Positions 10,821 through 23,266 of a stretch of DNA of 64,000 nt are shown piece after piece; the first letter of the stretch is position 1; each line of letters opens with the position of its first letter. The DNA comes from Thunnus maccoyii (Eukaryota > Chordata > Actinopteri > Scombriformes > Scombridae): assembly GCF_910596095.1 (NCBI RefSeq), contig NC_056545.1, positions 602,501 to 666,500 on the forward strand, given 5' to 3'. The position numbers and the translations under genes are program-made. Under the pieces are notes generated by a model. The model was not told where the DNA came from. It ran no database searches and saw only the letters and a program-made list of their open reading frames with translations.

Positions 10821-11234
10821 ACTGTATCACACAGAGGAGGACTCAGACTCAAATTATAGTTTTTCTTGAAAGTTGTGTCTGCAGTTGTCCCCCCACTCTG
10901 GTGGATCATGTAATCAACCATGGTTGAGTCTATAATATGCTTTTTCCAGACCAGCATGTTTATATAACTCCATGTTTGTTGGCATATGGGACAACATGAG
11001 TTTCCTCCAGGATGCTGTGGTCCATAACTGGTCCAACAATCACCCCCCCCTTCCACCTTCCTGTCCTCTCCTGGACCCTGTGAGACCACCAGCCTGCCAA
11101 TGTGCAGCTGTCCTCCAGGTGATGGCAGAGGCCTCCAGTACTGTTTGTTTACAGTACAGTAACTATGTTCATGTCGTCTCCAGTTAAAGTAACTGTGTCT
11201 GATGCTCTTATGAATATTGACAATAAATGAATGT
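10591..11234 (+). mobile_element. S segment 1: DDE-type transposase relic
   Basis: About 650 bp with a CAT/CAC run, a GA microsatellite (about 10757-10820), then a plus-strand open stretch 10972-11187. It carries GIWDNMSF...AVVHNW..NHP, similar to the second-Asp region of fish IS630/Tc1-type DDE transposases (WDNxSFHRA). The His of that motif is replaced. The stretch then has LLDPV where L(N/S)P and the catalytic Glu would follow. It is short, without start context, and non-functional. AATAAA follows at about 11222. The family call is inference from a short motif. Confidence 0.5.
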
Positions 11235-11275
11235 ATTTGTGTGAGTGAGTGAGTGTGTGTGTGTGTGTGTGTGTG

Positions 11276-11773
11276 TTAATGCAGCTGGATGAGGGTGTGT
11301 GACAGGTGTTTGCAAATCATGTTGAGCAGCTGTTCCCACGTGTCTAGAGCAGGGATCCAAAGAGTCGTTATGGAAATATTTCTTATATCTTATAAGAGCT
11401 TGTGAAGGTGTTCGGATAGACTTTCACAGTAGAGATCTGACAAGTTGCAAATGTTCCTCAGTGAGTGCAGCATTGTTCACCTGAGCGACAGAGACAGAGA
11501 GATGCTCTTTGTCTTTGTCATAACTGAGTTTATCATTTGTTAAAAAGAAATCAAATTGTACATTGTGAATGACAGTGAAGTGTGATCCGTCTCTTCCCTG
11601 AAATCAGACGGTAAAACACAAACAGAGAAACACGATTTAATGCTGATGTAACACTAGACTAGCAGCCCTCCTCTACCTGAGCAGCACGTGGACGTCGCTC
11701 AACTGCTGCAGCTGCAGGCCTGCGGTGTCACACACACACACTCACACACACACGCACACACACACTCACACAC

Positions 11774-11811
<38 letters not shown>

Positions 11812-12709
11812 ACACACACACACTCACGCTGCTCTATCTTTCTACATACACTTTAATAATGGCCAAAAATAATAGAATGTTTCATATCATTTCATTATAA
11901 ATTTCATTTACAGACAGTAGTGCTCAGCTGTGTAAATAAATAATCTTTCTTTCTGACGGGTCTGGTTGTCAGCCACATACACTCCTCACACAGGACGGCT
12001 TTTTATTGATTATATTGATTATTACACCAGGGGGGACGACGACTGTGGTCAGGACATTGCTCAGCCTGTCTAGTGTTGATGTCAGGAGGAGCCCTTAATC
12101 CTGACGACAAGCTACATCCACATTATGCTAAGCTACGTCGACATCTATACGAGTCCTTTGACCCACAGAGTGATAATCAGCCGGAAGCATGTTCATGTTC
12201 CTCCTGTTCTGCAGCGGTTCCCTCAGACCAGTCCGGACATGTCAGGATCAGGAGACAGACAGGGAACAGGTCTGATGGGATTCCAGCTCTGTGTCCCGAC
12301 TACAGGAGACTCGGTCCAGCGCCAGGATCAGGGGGGACTTCCCCATCGCTCTGGGGTCTCACAGGCGGCCAATGGGAAGAGAGCCTTTCTGCACATGTTA
12401 GGCCTGAATCTGTATTCAGTTTCATTTATTTTATTAAGCCACATAACAGTTTTGATTTGTATTATAGTTACATTATAGACTGAATAACATAATTAACTGC
12501 ATCTCTGTCAGTGAGTTTTGTTTTTGTTGTGAGTTAAAAAGTGTTGAGGTGAGTTATTGTGTCACAGAACAGTCAGACAGACAGACAACTTTATCTATCA
12601 GGTATTTAGTCATGTAGGTGTGTTGAAGCTGAGCTGCTGCTGTCAGCAGGCAGATCTAGAAAATACACAAGTCCGAACTTACATACGTACTCGGTACTGA
12701 GAAACACCC
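11276..12709 (+). repeat. V segment 1, duplicated unique-type sequence with a 136-codon frame
   Basis: About 1.43 kb, non-repetitive apart from a (CA)n run at about 11731-11826, and repeated at 27789 and 51061. An open stretch of 136 codons (12073-12483) has an ATG in weak context and no recognised domain; an overlapping 117-codon frame (12125-12478) is equally open. On the minus strand a consensus donor GTAAGT (12677-12682) sits just beyond the M array. I do not call a gene here. Confidence 0.7.
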
Positions 12710-15700
12710 TCTGTGGGGTCTCTGTGGTGGTCCTGGAGAGAGTGGGGGTCTCTGTGGTGCTGCTGGAGAGGGTGGGGGTATCTGTGGTCATCCTGGGGAG
12801 GGTGGGGATCACTGTGGTGCTCCTGGAGAGGGTGGGGGTCTCTGTGGTCGTCCTGGAGAGAGTGGGGGTCTCTGTGGTGCTCCTGGAGAGGATAGGGGTC
12901 TCTGTGGTGCTCCTGAAGAGGGTGGGGGTCCCTCTGGTGCTCCTGGAGAGGGTGGGGGTCTCTGTGGTCGTCCTGGAGAGAGTGGGGGTCTCTGTGGTGC
13001 TCCTGGAGAGGATGGGGGTCTCGGTGGTGCTCCTGGGGAGGGTGGGGGTCTCTGTGGTGCTCCTGGAGAGGGTGGGGTCTCTATGGGTGTCTGGTGTTCT
13101 TCAAGAGGGTGGGGGTCTCACTGGTGCTCCTGGGGAGGGTGGGGGTTTCTGTGGTGCTCCTGGGGAGGGAGAGGGTCTCTGTGGTGCTCCTGGAGAGGGT
13201 GGGGGTCTCTGTGGTGCTCCTGGAGAGGATGGGGGTCTCGGTGGTGCTCCTGGGGAGGGTGGGGGTCTCTGTGGTGCTCCTGGAGAGGGTGGGGTCTCTA
13301 TGGGTGTCTGGTGTTCTTCAAGAGGGTGGGGGTCTCACTGGTGCTCCTGGGGAGGGTGGGGGTTTCTGTGGTGCTCCTGGGGAGGGAGAGGGTCTCTGTG
13401 GTGGTCCTGGAGAGGGTGGGGGTCTCTGTGGTGCTCCTGGAGAGGGTGGGGGTCTCACTGGTGCTCCTGGGGAGGATGGGGGTCTCTGTGGTGCTCCTGG
13501 GGAGGGTGGGGGTCTCTGTGGTTGTCCTGGGGAGGGTGGGGGTCTCTGTGGTGGTCCTGGAGAGAGTGGGGGTCTCTGTGGTGCTCCTGGAGAGGATGGG
13601 GGTCTCTGTGGTGCTCCTGGGGAGAGTGGGGGTCTCTGTGGTGCTCCTGGAGAGGGTGGGGGTCTCACTGGTTCTCCTGGAGAGGGTTGGGGTCTCTGTG
13701 GTGCTCCTGGAGAGAGTGGGGTCTCTATGCGTGTCTGGTGTTCTTCAAGAGGGTGGGGGTCTCACTGGTGCTCCTGGGAAGGGTGGGGGTTTCACTGGTG
13801 CTCCTGGGGAGGGTGGGGGTCTCTGTGGTGCTCCTGGAGAGAATGGGGGTCTCTGTGGTGCTCCTGGGGAGAGTGGGGGTCTCGGTGGTGCTCCTGGAGA
13901 GGGTGGGGGTCTCTGTGGTGCTCCTGGAGAGGGTGAGGGTCTCTTTGGTGGTCCTGGGGAGGGTGGGGGTCTCTGTGGTGGTCCTGGGGAGGGTGGGGGT
14001 CTCTGTGGTGCTCCTGGGGAGGGTTGGGGTCTCTGTGGTGCTCCGGAGGAGGGTGGGGTTCTCTGTGGTGGTCCTGGGAAGAGTGGGGGTCTCTGTGGTG
14101 CTCCTGGGGAGGGTGGGGGTCTCTGTGGTGGTCCTGGAGAGAGTGGTGGTCTCTGTGGTGCTCCTGGGGAGGGTGGGGGTCTCACTGGTGCTTCCGGAGA
14201 GGGTTGGGGTCTCTGTGGTGCTCCGGAGGAGGGTGGGGTTCTCTGTGGTGGTCCTGGAGAGGATGGGGGTCTCTGTGGTGCTCCTGGGGAGAATGGGGTC
14301 TCATTGGGTGTCTGGTGTTCTTCAAGAGGTTGGGGGTCTCACTGGTGCTCCTGGGAAGGGTGGGGGTTTCACTGGTGCTCCTGGGGAGGGTGGGGGTCTC
14401 TGTGGTGCTCCTGAAGAGGATGGGGGTCTCTGTGGTGCTCCTGGGGAGAGTGGGGGTTTCGGTGGTGCTCCTGGGGAGGGTGGGGGTCTCTGTGGTGCTC
14501 CTGGAGAGGGTGGGGGTCTCTGTGGTGCTCCTGGGGAGGGAGAGGGTCTCTGTGGTGGTCCTGGAGAGGGTTGGGGTCTGTTTGGTGGTCCTGGAGAGGG
14601 TGGGGGTCTCTGTGGTGTTCCTGGGGAAGGTGGGGGTCTCTGTGGTGTTCCTGGGGAGGGTGGGGGTCTCTTTGGTGCTCTGGGGGAGGGTGGGAGTCTC
14701 TGTGGTGCTCCTGGAGAGGGTGGGGGTCTCTGTGGTGCTCCTGGGGAAAGTGGGGGTCTCTGTGGTGCTCCTGGAGAGGGTGGGGGTCTCACTGGTTCTC
14801 CTGGAGAGGGTTGGGGTCTCTGTGGTGCTCCTGGAGAGAGTGGGGTCTCTATGCGTGTCTGGTGTTCTTCAAGAGGGTGGGGGTCTCACTGGTGCTCCTG
14901 GGAAGGGTGGGGGTTTCACTGGTGCTCCTGGGGAGGGTGGGGGTCTCTGTGGTGCTCCTGGAGAGGATGGGGGTCTCTGTGGTGCTCCTGGGGAGAGTGG
15001 GGGTCTCGGTGGTGCTCCTTGGGAGGGTGGGGGTCTCTGTGGTGCTCCTGGAGAGGGTGGGGGTCTCTGTGGTGCTCCTGGAGAGAGTGGGGTCTCTATG
15101 CGTGTCTGGTGTTCTTCAAGAGGGTGGGGGTCTCACTGGTGCTCCTGGGGAGAGTGGGGGTTTCTGTGGTGCTCCTGGGGAGGGAGAGGGTCTCTGTGCT
15201 GGTCCTGGAGAGGGTGGGGGTCTCTCTAGTGCTCCTGGAGAGGGTGGGGGTCTCTGTGGTGGTCCTGGAGAAGGTGGGGGTCTCTGTGGTGCTCCTGGAG
15301 AAGGTGAGGGTCTCTTTGGTGGTCCTGGAGAGGGTGGGGGTCTCTGTGGTGGTCCTGGGGAGGGTGGGGGTTTCTGTGGTGCTCCTGGGGAGGGTGGGGG
15401 TCTCACTGGTGCTCCCGGAGAGGGTGGGGGTCTCTGTGGTGCTCCTGGGGAGGGAGAGGGTCTCTGTGGTGGTCCTGGAGAGGGTTGGGGTCTCTTTGGT
15501 GGTCCTGGAGAGGGTGGGGGTCTCTGTGGTGTTCCTGGGGAAGGTGGGGGTCTCTGTGGTGTTCCTGGGGAGGGTCGGGGTCTCTTTGGTGCTCTGGGGG
15601 AGGATGGGAGTCTCTGTGGTGCTCCTGGAGAGGGTGGGGGTCTCGGTGGTGCTCCTGGGGAGGGTGGGGGTCTCTGTGGTGCTCCTGGAGAGGGTGGGGG

Positions 15701-18700
15701 TCTCGGTGGTGCTCCTGGGGAGGGTGGGGGTCTCTGTGGTGCTCCTGGAGAGGGTGGGGGTCTCTGTGGTGCTCCTGGAGAGGGTGGGGGTCCCTCTGGT
15801 GCTCCTGGAGAGGGTGGGGGTCTCGGTGGTGCTCCTGGGGAGAGTGGGGGTCTCTGTGGTTCTCCTGGAGAGGGTGGGTGTCTCTGTGGTGGTCCTGGAG
15901 AGGGTGGGGGTTTCTGTGGTGCTCCGGGGGAGGGTGGGGGTCTCTGTGGTGCTCTGGGGGAGGGTGGGGGTCTCTTGGTGCTCCTGGAGAGGGTCGGGGT
16001 CTCTGTGGTGCTCCGGAGGAGGGTGGGGGTCTCTGTGGTGCTCCTGGGGAGGGTGGGGGTCTCTGTGGTGGTCCTGGAGAGAGTGGTGGTCTCTGTGGTG
16101 CTGCTGGAGAGGATGGGGGTGTCTGTGGTGCTCCTGGGGAGGGTGGAGGTCTCTGTGGTTGTCCTGGGGAGGGTGGGGGTATCTGTGGTGGTTCTGGAGA
16201 GAGTGGGGGTCTCTGTGGTGCTTCTGGAGAGGATGGGGGTCTCTGTGGTGCTCCTGGGGAGAGTGGGGGTCTCTGTGGTGCTCCTGGAGAGGGTGGGGGT
16301 CTCACTGGTTCTCCTGGAGTGGTTTGGGGTCTCTGTGGTGCTCCGGGGGAGGGTTGGGTTCTCTGTGGTGGTCCTGGAAAGGATGGGGGTCTCTGTGGTG
16401 CTCCTGGAGAGGGTGGGGTTCTCTGTGGTGTTCCTGGAGAGGGTGGGGGTCTCTGTGGTGGTCCTGGAGAAGGTGGGGGTCTCTGTGGCGCTCCTGGAGA
16501 GGGTGAGGGTCTCTTTGGTGGTCCTGGAGAGGGTGGGGGTCCCTGTGGTGTTCCTGGGGAAGGTGGGGGTCTCTGTGGTGGTCCTGGGGAGGGTGGGGGT
16601 CTCTGTGGTGCTCTGGGGGAGGGTGGGGGTCTCTGTGGTGCCCCTTCGGGAGGGTGGGGGTCTCACTGGTGCTCCCGGAGAGGGTTGGGGTCCCTGTGGT
16701 GCTCCGGGGGAGGGTGGGGTTCTCTGTGGTGGTCCTGGGAAGAATGGGGGTCCCTGTGGTGCTCCTGGGGAAAGTGGGGATCTCACTGGTGCTCCCGGAG
16801 AGGGTTGGGGTCTCTGTGGTGCTTCGGAGGAGGGTGGGGTTCTCTGTGGTGGTCCTGGGAAGAGTGGGGGTCTCTGTGGTGCTCCTGGGGAGGGTGGGGG
16901 TCCCTCTGGTGCTCCTGGAGAGGGTGGGGGTCTCTGTGGTCGTCTTGGAGAGAGTGGGGGTCTCTGTGGTCGTCCTGGAGAGGGTGGGGGTCTCTGTGGT
17001 CGTCCTGGAGAGAGTGGGGGTCTCTGTGGTGCTCCTGGAGAGGGTGGGGGTCCCTCTGGTGCTCTTGGAGAGGGTGGGGTTCTCTGTGGTGTTCCTGAAG
17101 AGGATGGGGGTCTCTGTGGTGCTCCTGAAGAGAGTGGGGGTCTCTGTGGTGGTCCTTTAGCGGGTGGGGGTCTCTGTGGTGCTCCTGGAGAGGGTGAGGG
17201 TCTCTTTGGTGGTCCTGGAGAGGGTGGGGGACTCTGTGGCGTTCCTGTGGAAGGTGGGGGTCTCTGTGGTGATCCTGGGGAGGGTGGGGGTCTCTGTGGT
17301 GCTCTGGGGGAGGGTGGGGGTCTCTGTGGTGCTCCTGGGGAGGGTGGGGGTCTCACTGGTGCTCCTGGGGAGGGTGGGGGTCTCTGTGGTGGTCCTGGAG
17401 AGGATGGGGGTCTCTGTGGTGCTCCTGGAGAGGGTCGGGTTCTCTGTGGTGTTCCTGGAGAGGATGGGGGTCTCTGTGGTGCTCCTGAAGAGGGTGGGGG
17501 TCCCTCTGGTGCTCCTGGAGAGGGTGGGGGTCTCTGTGGTGGTCCTGGAGAAGGTGGGGGTCTCTGTGGTGCTCCTGAAGAGAGTGGGGGTCTCTGTGGT
17601 TGTCCTGGGGAGGGTGGGGGTCTCTGTGGTGATCCTGGGGAGGGTGGGGGTCTCAGTGGTGCTCCTGGAGAGGGTGAGGGTCTGTTTGGTGGTCCTGGAG
17701 AGGGTGGGGGACTTTGTGGTGTTCCTGTGGAAGGGGGGGGTCTCTGTGGTGATCCTGGGGAGGGTGGGGGTCTCTGTGGTGTTCCTGGAGAGGATGGGGG
17801 TCTCTGTGGTGCTCCTGGAGAGGGTGGGGTTCTCTGTGGTGTTCCTGGAGAGGATGGGGGTCTCTGTGGTGCTCCTGAAGAGGGTGGGGGTCCCTCTGGT
17901 GGTCCTGGAGAGGGTGGGGGTCTCTGTGGTGGTCCTGGAGAAGGTGGGGGTCTCTGTGGTGCTCCTGGAGAGGGTGAGGGTCTCTTTGGTGGTCCTGGAG
18001 AGGGTGGGGGTCTCTGTGGTGTTCCTGGGGAAGGTGGGGGTCTCTGTGGTGGTCCTGGGAAGGGTGGGGGTCCCTCTGGTGGTCCGGGAGAGGGTGAGGG
18101 TCCCTCTGGTGTTCCTGGAGAGGGTGGGGTTCTCTGTGGTGCTCCTGGAGAGGATAGGGGTCTCTGTGGTGCTCCTGAAGAGGGTGGGGGTCCCTCTGTT
18201 GCTCCTGGAGAGGGTGGGGGTCTCTGTCGTCCTCCTGGAGAGAGTGGGGGTCTCTGTGGTCGTCCTGGAGAGGGTGGGGGTCTCTGTGGTCGTCCTGAAG
18301 AGAGTGGGGGTCTCTGTGGTGCTCCTGAAGAGGGTGGGGGTCCCTTTGGTGTTCCTGGAGAGGATGGGGGTCTCTGTGGTGCTCCTGAAGAGAGTGGGGG
18401 TCTCTGTGGTGGTCCTTTAGAGGGTGGGGGTCTCTGTGGTGCTCCTGGAGAGGGTGAGGGTCTGTTTGGTGGTCCTGGAGAGAGTGGGGGTCTCTGTGGT
18501 GCTCCTGGAGAGGGTGGGGTCTCACTGGTGTTCCTGGAGAGGATGGGGGACTCTGTGGTGTTCCTGTGGACGGTGGGGGTCTCTGTGGTGATCCGGGGCA
18601 GGGTGGGGGTCTCTGTGGTGGTCCTGGAGAGGGTGGGGGTCTCTGTGGTGCTCCTGGAGAGGGGGGGGGGGTCCCTCTGGTGCTCCTGGAGAGGGTGGGG

Positions 18701-21269
18701 GTCTCTGTGGTGGTCCTGGAGAAGGTGGGGGTCTGTGTGGTTCTCCTGGAGAGGGTGAGGGTCTCTTTGGTGGTCCTGGAGAGGGTGGGGTTCTCTGTGG
18801 TGGTCCTGGGGAGGGTGGGGGTCCCTCTGGTGCTCCTGGAGAGGGTGGGGTTCTCTGTGGTGTTCCTGGAGAGGATGGGGGTCTCTGTGGTGCTCCTGAA
18901 GAGAGTGGGGGTCTCTGTGGTGGTCCTGGGGAGGGTGGGGGTCTCTGTGGTGCTCCTGGAGAGGGTGAGGGTCTCTTTGGTGGTCCTGGAGAGGGTGGGG
19001 GACTCTGTGGTGTTCCTGTGGAAGGTGGGAGTCTCTGTGGTGATCCTGGGGAGGGTGGGGGTCTCTGTGGTGCTCCTGGAGAGGATGGGGGTCTCTGTGG
19101 TGCTCCTGGAGAGGGTGGGGTTCTCTGTGGTGTTCCTGGAGAGGATGGGGGTCTCTGTGGTGCTCCTGAAGAGGGTGGGGGTCCCTCTGGTGGTCTTGGA
19201 GAGGGTGGGGGTCTCTGTGGTGGTCCTGGAGAAGGTGGGGGTCTCTGTGGTGCTCCTGGAGAGGGTGAGGGTCTCTTTGGTGGTCCTGGAGAGGGTGGGG
19301 GTCTCTGTGGTGTTCCTGGGGAAGGTGGGGGTCTCTGTGGTGGTCCTGGGGAGGGTGGGGGTCCCTCTGGTGGTCCTGGAGAGGGTGGGGTTCTCTGTGG
19401 TGTTCCTGGAGAGGATGGGGGTCTCTGTGGTTCTCCTGAAGAGAGTGGGGGTCTCTGTGGTGGTCCTTTAGAGGGTGGGGGTCTCTGTGGTTCTCCTGGA
19501 GTGGGTGAGGGTCTCTTTGGTGGTCCTGGAGAGGGTGGGGGACTCTGTGGTGTTCCTGTGGAAGGTGGGGGTCTCTGTGGTGATCCTGTGGAGGGTGGGG
19601 GTTTCTGTGGTGATCCTGGGGAGGGTGGGGGTCTCTGTGGTGGTCCTGGAGAGGATGGGGGTCTCTGTGGTGCTCCTGGAGAGGGTGGGGTTCTCTGTGG
19701 TGTTCCTGGAGAGGATGGGGGTCTTTGTGGTGCTCCTTAAGAGGGTGGGGGTCCCTCTGGTGCTCCTGGAGAGGGTGGGGGTCTCTGTGGTGGTCCTGGA
19801 GAAGGTGGGGGTCTCTGTGGTGTTCCTGGGGAAGGTGGGGGTCTCTGTGGTGGTCCTGGGGATGGTGGGGGTCTCTGTGGTGCTCTGGGGGAGGGTGGGG
19901 ATCTGTTTGCTCCCGGAGACGGTTGGGGTCTCTGTGGTGCTCCGGGGGAGGGTGGGGTTCTCTGTGGTGGTCCTAGGAAGAGTGGGGGGCTCTGTGGTGC
20001 TCCTGGGGAGGGTGGGGATCTCTGTGGTGGTCCTGGAGAGAGTGGTGGTCTCTGTGGTGCTGCTGGAGAGGATGGGAGTCTCTGTGGTGCTCTTGGAGAG
20101 GGTGGGGGTCTCTGTGGTGGTCCTGGGGAGGGTGGGGTTCTCTGTGGTGCTCTAGGGGAAGGTGGAGGTCTCTGTGGTTCTTCTGGGGAGGATGGGGGTC
20201 TCTGTGGTGCTCCTGGGGAGGGTGAGGGTCTCTGTGGTGGTCCTGGAGAGAGTGGGGGTCTCTGTGGTGCTGCTGGAGAGGGTGGGGGTCTCTGTGGTGC
20301 TCCTGGAGAGGGTGGGGGTCTCTGTGGTGCTCTGGGGGAGGGTGGGGGTCTCTATGGTGCTCCTGGGGAGGATGGGGGTCTCTGTGGTTCTTCTGGGGAT
20401 GGTGAGGGTCCCTCTGGTGCTCCTGGAGAGGGTGGGGTTCTCTGTGGTGTTCCTGGAGTGGATGGGGGTTTCTGTGGTGCTCCTGAGGAGAGTGGTGGTC
20501 CCTCTGGTGCTCCTGGAGAGGGTGGGGGTCTCTGTGGTGGTCCTTTAGAGGGTGGGGGTCTCTGTGGTGCTCCTGGAGAGGGTGAGGGTCTCTTTGGTGG
20601 TCCTGGAGAGGGTGGGGGACTCTGTGGTGTTCCTGTGGAAGGTGGGGGTCTCTGTGGTGTTCCTGGGGAGGGTGGGGGTCTCTGTGGTGCTCTGGGGGAG
20701 GGTGGGGGTCTCTGTGGTGCTCCTGGGGAGGGTGGGGGTCTCACTGGTGCTCCTGGAGAGGGTTGGGGTCTCTGTGGTGCTGCTGGAGAGGGTGGGGGTC
20801 TCTGTGGTGCTCCTGGGGAGGGTGAGGGTCTCTGTGGTGGTCCTGGAGAGAGTGGTGGTCTCTGTGGTGCTGCTGGAGAGGGTGGGGTCTCTTTGGTGGT
20901 CCTGGGGAGGGTGGGGGTCTCTGTGGTGGTCCTGGAGAGAGTGTGTGTCTCTGTGGTGCTGCTGGAGAGGGTGGGGGTGTCTGTGGTGCTCTTGGGGAGG
21001 GTGGGGGTCTCTGTGGTGGTCTTGGGGAGGGTGGGGGTCTCTGTGGTGCTCTGGGGGAGAGTGGGGGTCTCTGTGGTGGTCCTGGGGAGGGTGGGAGTCT
21101 TTGTGGTGGTCCTGGAGAGAGTGGTGGTCTCTGTGGTGCTGCTGGAGAGGGTGGGGGTCTCTGTGGTTGTCCTGGAGAGAGTGGGGGTCTCTGTGGTGGT
21201 CCTGGGGAGGATGGGGGTCTCTGTGGTGGTCCTGGAGAGAGTGGTGGTCTCTGTGGTGCTGCTGGAGAG
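12710..21269. repeat. M1 giant minisatellite (30-bp unit, about 285 units)
   Basis: About 8.56 kb of a 30-bp unit with G-runs GGGTGGGGG followed by CTCTGTGGTGCTCCTGG. The plus strand is strongly G-rich. Variants (CTCACTGG, CCCTCTGG, TTTGGTGG, GGTGTTCCTG) are interspersed. A rarer frame-shifting module, TCTCTATGGGTGTCTGG then GTTCTTCAAGAGG, recurs in the first 2.4 kb. Because the unit is a multiple of three and stop-free, all six frames are open over long stretches. These frames are not annotated as genes. It ends abruptly in (CA)n and S2. Confidence 0.97.
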
Positions 21270-21279
21270 CACACACACA

Positions 21280-22081
21280 CAACCATCTCTGTTTCTAAGT
21301 TTGACCTGCAGAGTTAAAGCATCCGGTTCCTCCACCATCATCACCATCATCAACGTCATCAACTTTATGCATATGAGGGCATGTGAAGCAGGTGTGTTTT
21401 AGAGTGGGGGAGGGGCTGAGTGACAGGGAGAGACAGAGAGGGGGGGGGGGAGACAGAGAGAGATAGAGTGAGAGATAGAGAGAGAGAGAGAGGGTGGGGG
21501 AGAGAGAGAGGGGGAGAGAGAGAGAGAGAGAGAGAGAACTGTATCACACAGAGGAGGACTCAGACTCAAATTATAGTTTTTCTTGAAAGTTGTGTCTGCA
21601 GTTGTCCCCCCACTCTGGTGGATCATGTAATCAACCATGGTTGAGTCTATAATATGCTTTTTCCAGACCAGCATGTTTATATAACTCCATGTCTGTTGTC
21701 ATATGGGACAACATGAGTTTCCTCCAGGCTGCTGTGGTCCATAACTGGTCCAACAATCACCCCCCCCTTCCACCTTCCTGTCCTCTCCTGAACCCTGTGA
21801 GACCACCAGCCTGCCAATGTGCAGCTGTCCTCCAGGTGATGGCAGAGGCCTCCAGTACTGTTTGTTTACAGTACAGTAACTATGTTCATGTCGTCTCCAG
21901 TTAAAGTAACTGTGTCTGATGCTCTTATGAATATTGACAATAAATGAATGTTTTTGTTTCCTTGTTGTATTTGTGTTTATAGTCTATATTTCCAGCTTGA
22001 CTCTAGATAACAGTGTTTTATACTCAGCACATCAGTCAGCAGTTACATGTGGAAGGAAATATTGATTTAGTGTTTGTGTGT
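21280..22081 (+). mobile_element. S segment 2 (after M1): DDE-type transposase relic
   Basis: Copy of S with relic frame 21689-21904 (VVIWDNMSFLQAAVVHNW, then LLNPV). A C-run and GA repeats (21420-21538) precede it. A 130-bp tail follows AATAAA and leads directly into unit 2. LLNP in place of LLDP is closer to the transposase consensus than S1. Confidence 0.5.
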
Positions 22082-22867
22082 AACATTCAACTTTAACAAC
22101 CTTAAACTAACCTCACTGACGGCTTACAGGACATCATCTGGATAAATGCATTTACTGCAAGCAGTGACCCAAACACTGCTGGAGGCCACATGGAGGCAGT
22201 CAGAGATCAGCTAAAGGGAAAACTAGCAGACGCTGTAATGAGTTTAAAGCAAAGTGCTGTTTAAAAACAATATGATCTTCTTCATCAGGATCAATGATGA
22301 TAAACTATCTGAAGTATAAGATGCACCTCTGCTGAATACTGCATCCACTCTGTAACTTTATCTCTGGAGATGTATGAATCAAAAGGTTTGATCAGCACAG
22401 TGTGAATTTCATACACTTAATAATGAGCTTCAATAACAGGAGATGCATTAACAGCAACAATCAGCTCTGCAGAACGATGCATGAACCAACACTCAGTAAT
22501 GACACTTCAAGTCAAACTTTGATAGTTTTGGAATCAAATGGTTTTATCAGCACAAACTTTATCTGATCAACTCTGACGGAGTGAATTTGACACATTAATG
22601 TCTCCTCATTTAAAAACCTCATTTTAGTGTAAATAAACTTGAACTTGACCACTGCATTAACAGGAATATTTTAATCCTTTTTTTTAGAAATGTAATTCAT
22701 CAAGTAGTGTGATATTTTCACTCTCAGTGATGTGATGTCATGTTCATGTGTGATCAACAAAACTAAAGGTTCAGTGTTAATCTAACATGTCAACATAAAC
22801 AGGCTACAGTATATCGTCTACATGTCAGACTAATATTGATGACGGACTTCTGTCTTCTTGTCATGCT

Positions 22868-23124
22868 GACAGTGAAATAAGACAGGAAGTGCTCCTCCAT
22901 TCTTATTATGAGCACAGACTGTGTTTGATATTAATTATGAATCATCATACATGACTACAGTCATCATCATCATCATCATCATCCTCACACTCACTGAGAT
23001 CCAGTCTGATGGCTGATGTTGAAAAGCTTCAGGCCCCTAACAAGTGTTGATGATCCCTCTGCACCAGTCAACAACATTTAACTGGACACTGGTGCAGCTG
23101 CACTGGTACACCTCACAACCATGT
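22868..23124 (+). repeat. R repeat, copy 2a
   Basis: Same segment on the 3' side of protease copy 2. The TCATCA run is longer than in copy 1a. Confidence 0.85.
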
Positions 23125-23210
23125 CAATCATCACACCCACAATCACACACAAACAAACAAACAAACAAACAAACAGACTGGTTGATGCAGTTACGGAGAT
23201 CTATGATCTC

Positions 23211-23216
23211 TTTATT
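23211..23216 (-). terminator. AATAAA polyadenylation signal, protease copy 2
   Basis: Minus-strand AATAAA 51 nt past the stop, same context as copy 1. Confidence 0.75.
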
Positions 23217-23266
23217 GTCAGACAGTGTCACAGTACTGACTGACCTTTGGTCAGTTACAGACAAGT

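Larger units (their letters stand above)
4846..22081. repeat. Tandem duplication unit 1 (about 17.2 kb)
   Basis: Order P (4846-5657), R, protease copy 1, R, S, V, M1, S. P recurs nearly base for base at 22082 and 44310. Unit 1 P keeps a 24-bp stretch (about 4881-4904) that is missing from both other copies, so copies 2 and 3 share a derived deletion. Boundaries are drawn by eye from where similarity starts. Confidence 0.85.

Noticed and set aside
10544..11089. 181-codon minus-strand frame across the GA/CA repeats in S (and copies)
   Set aside because: Mostly microsatellite translation opposite the plus-strand transposase relic.
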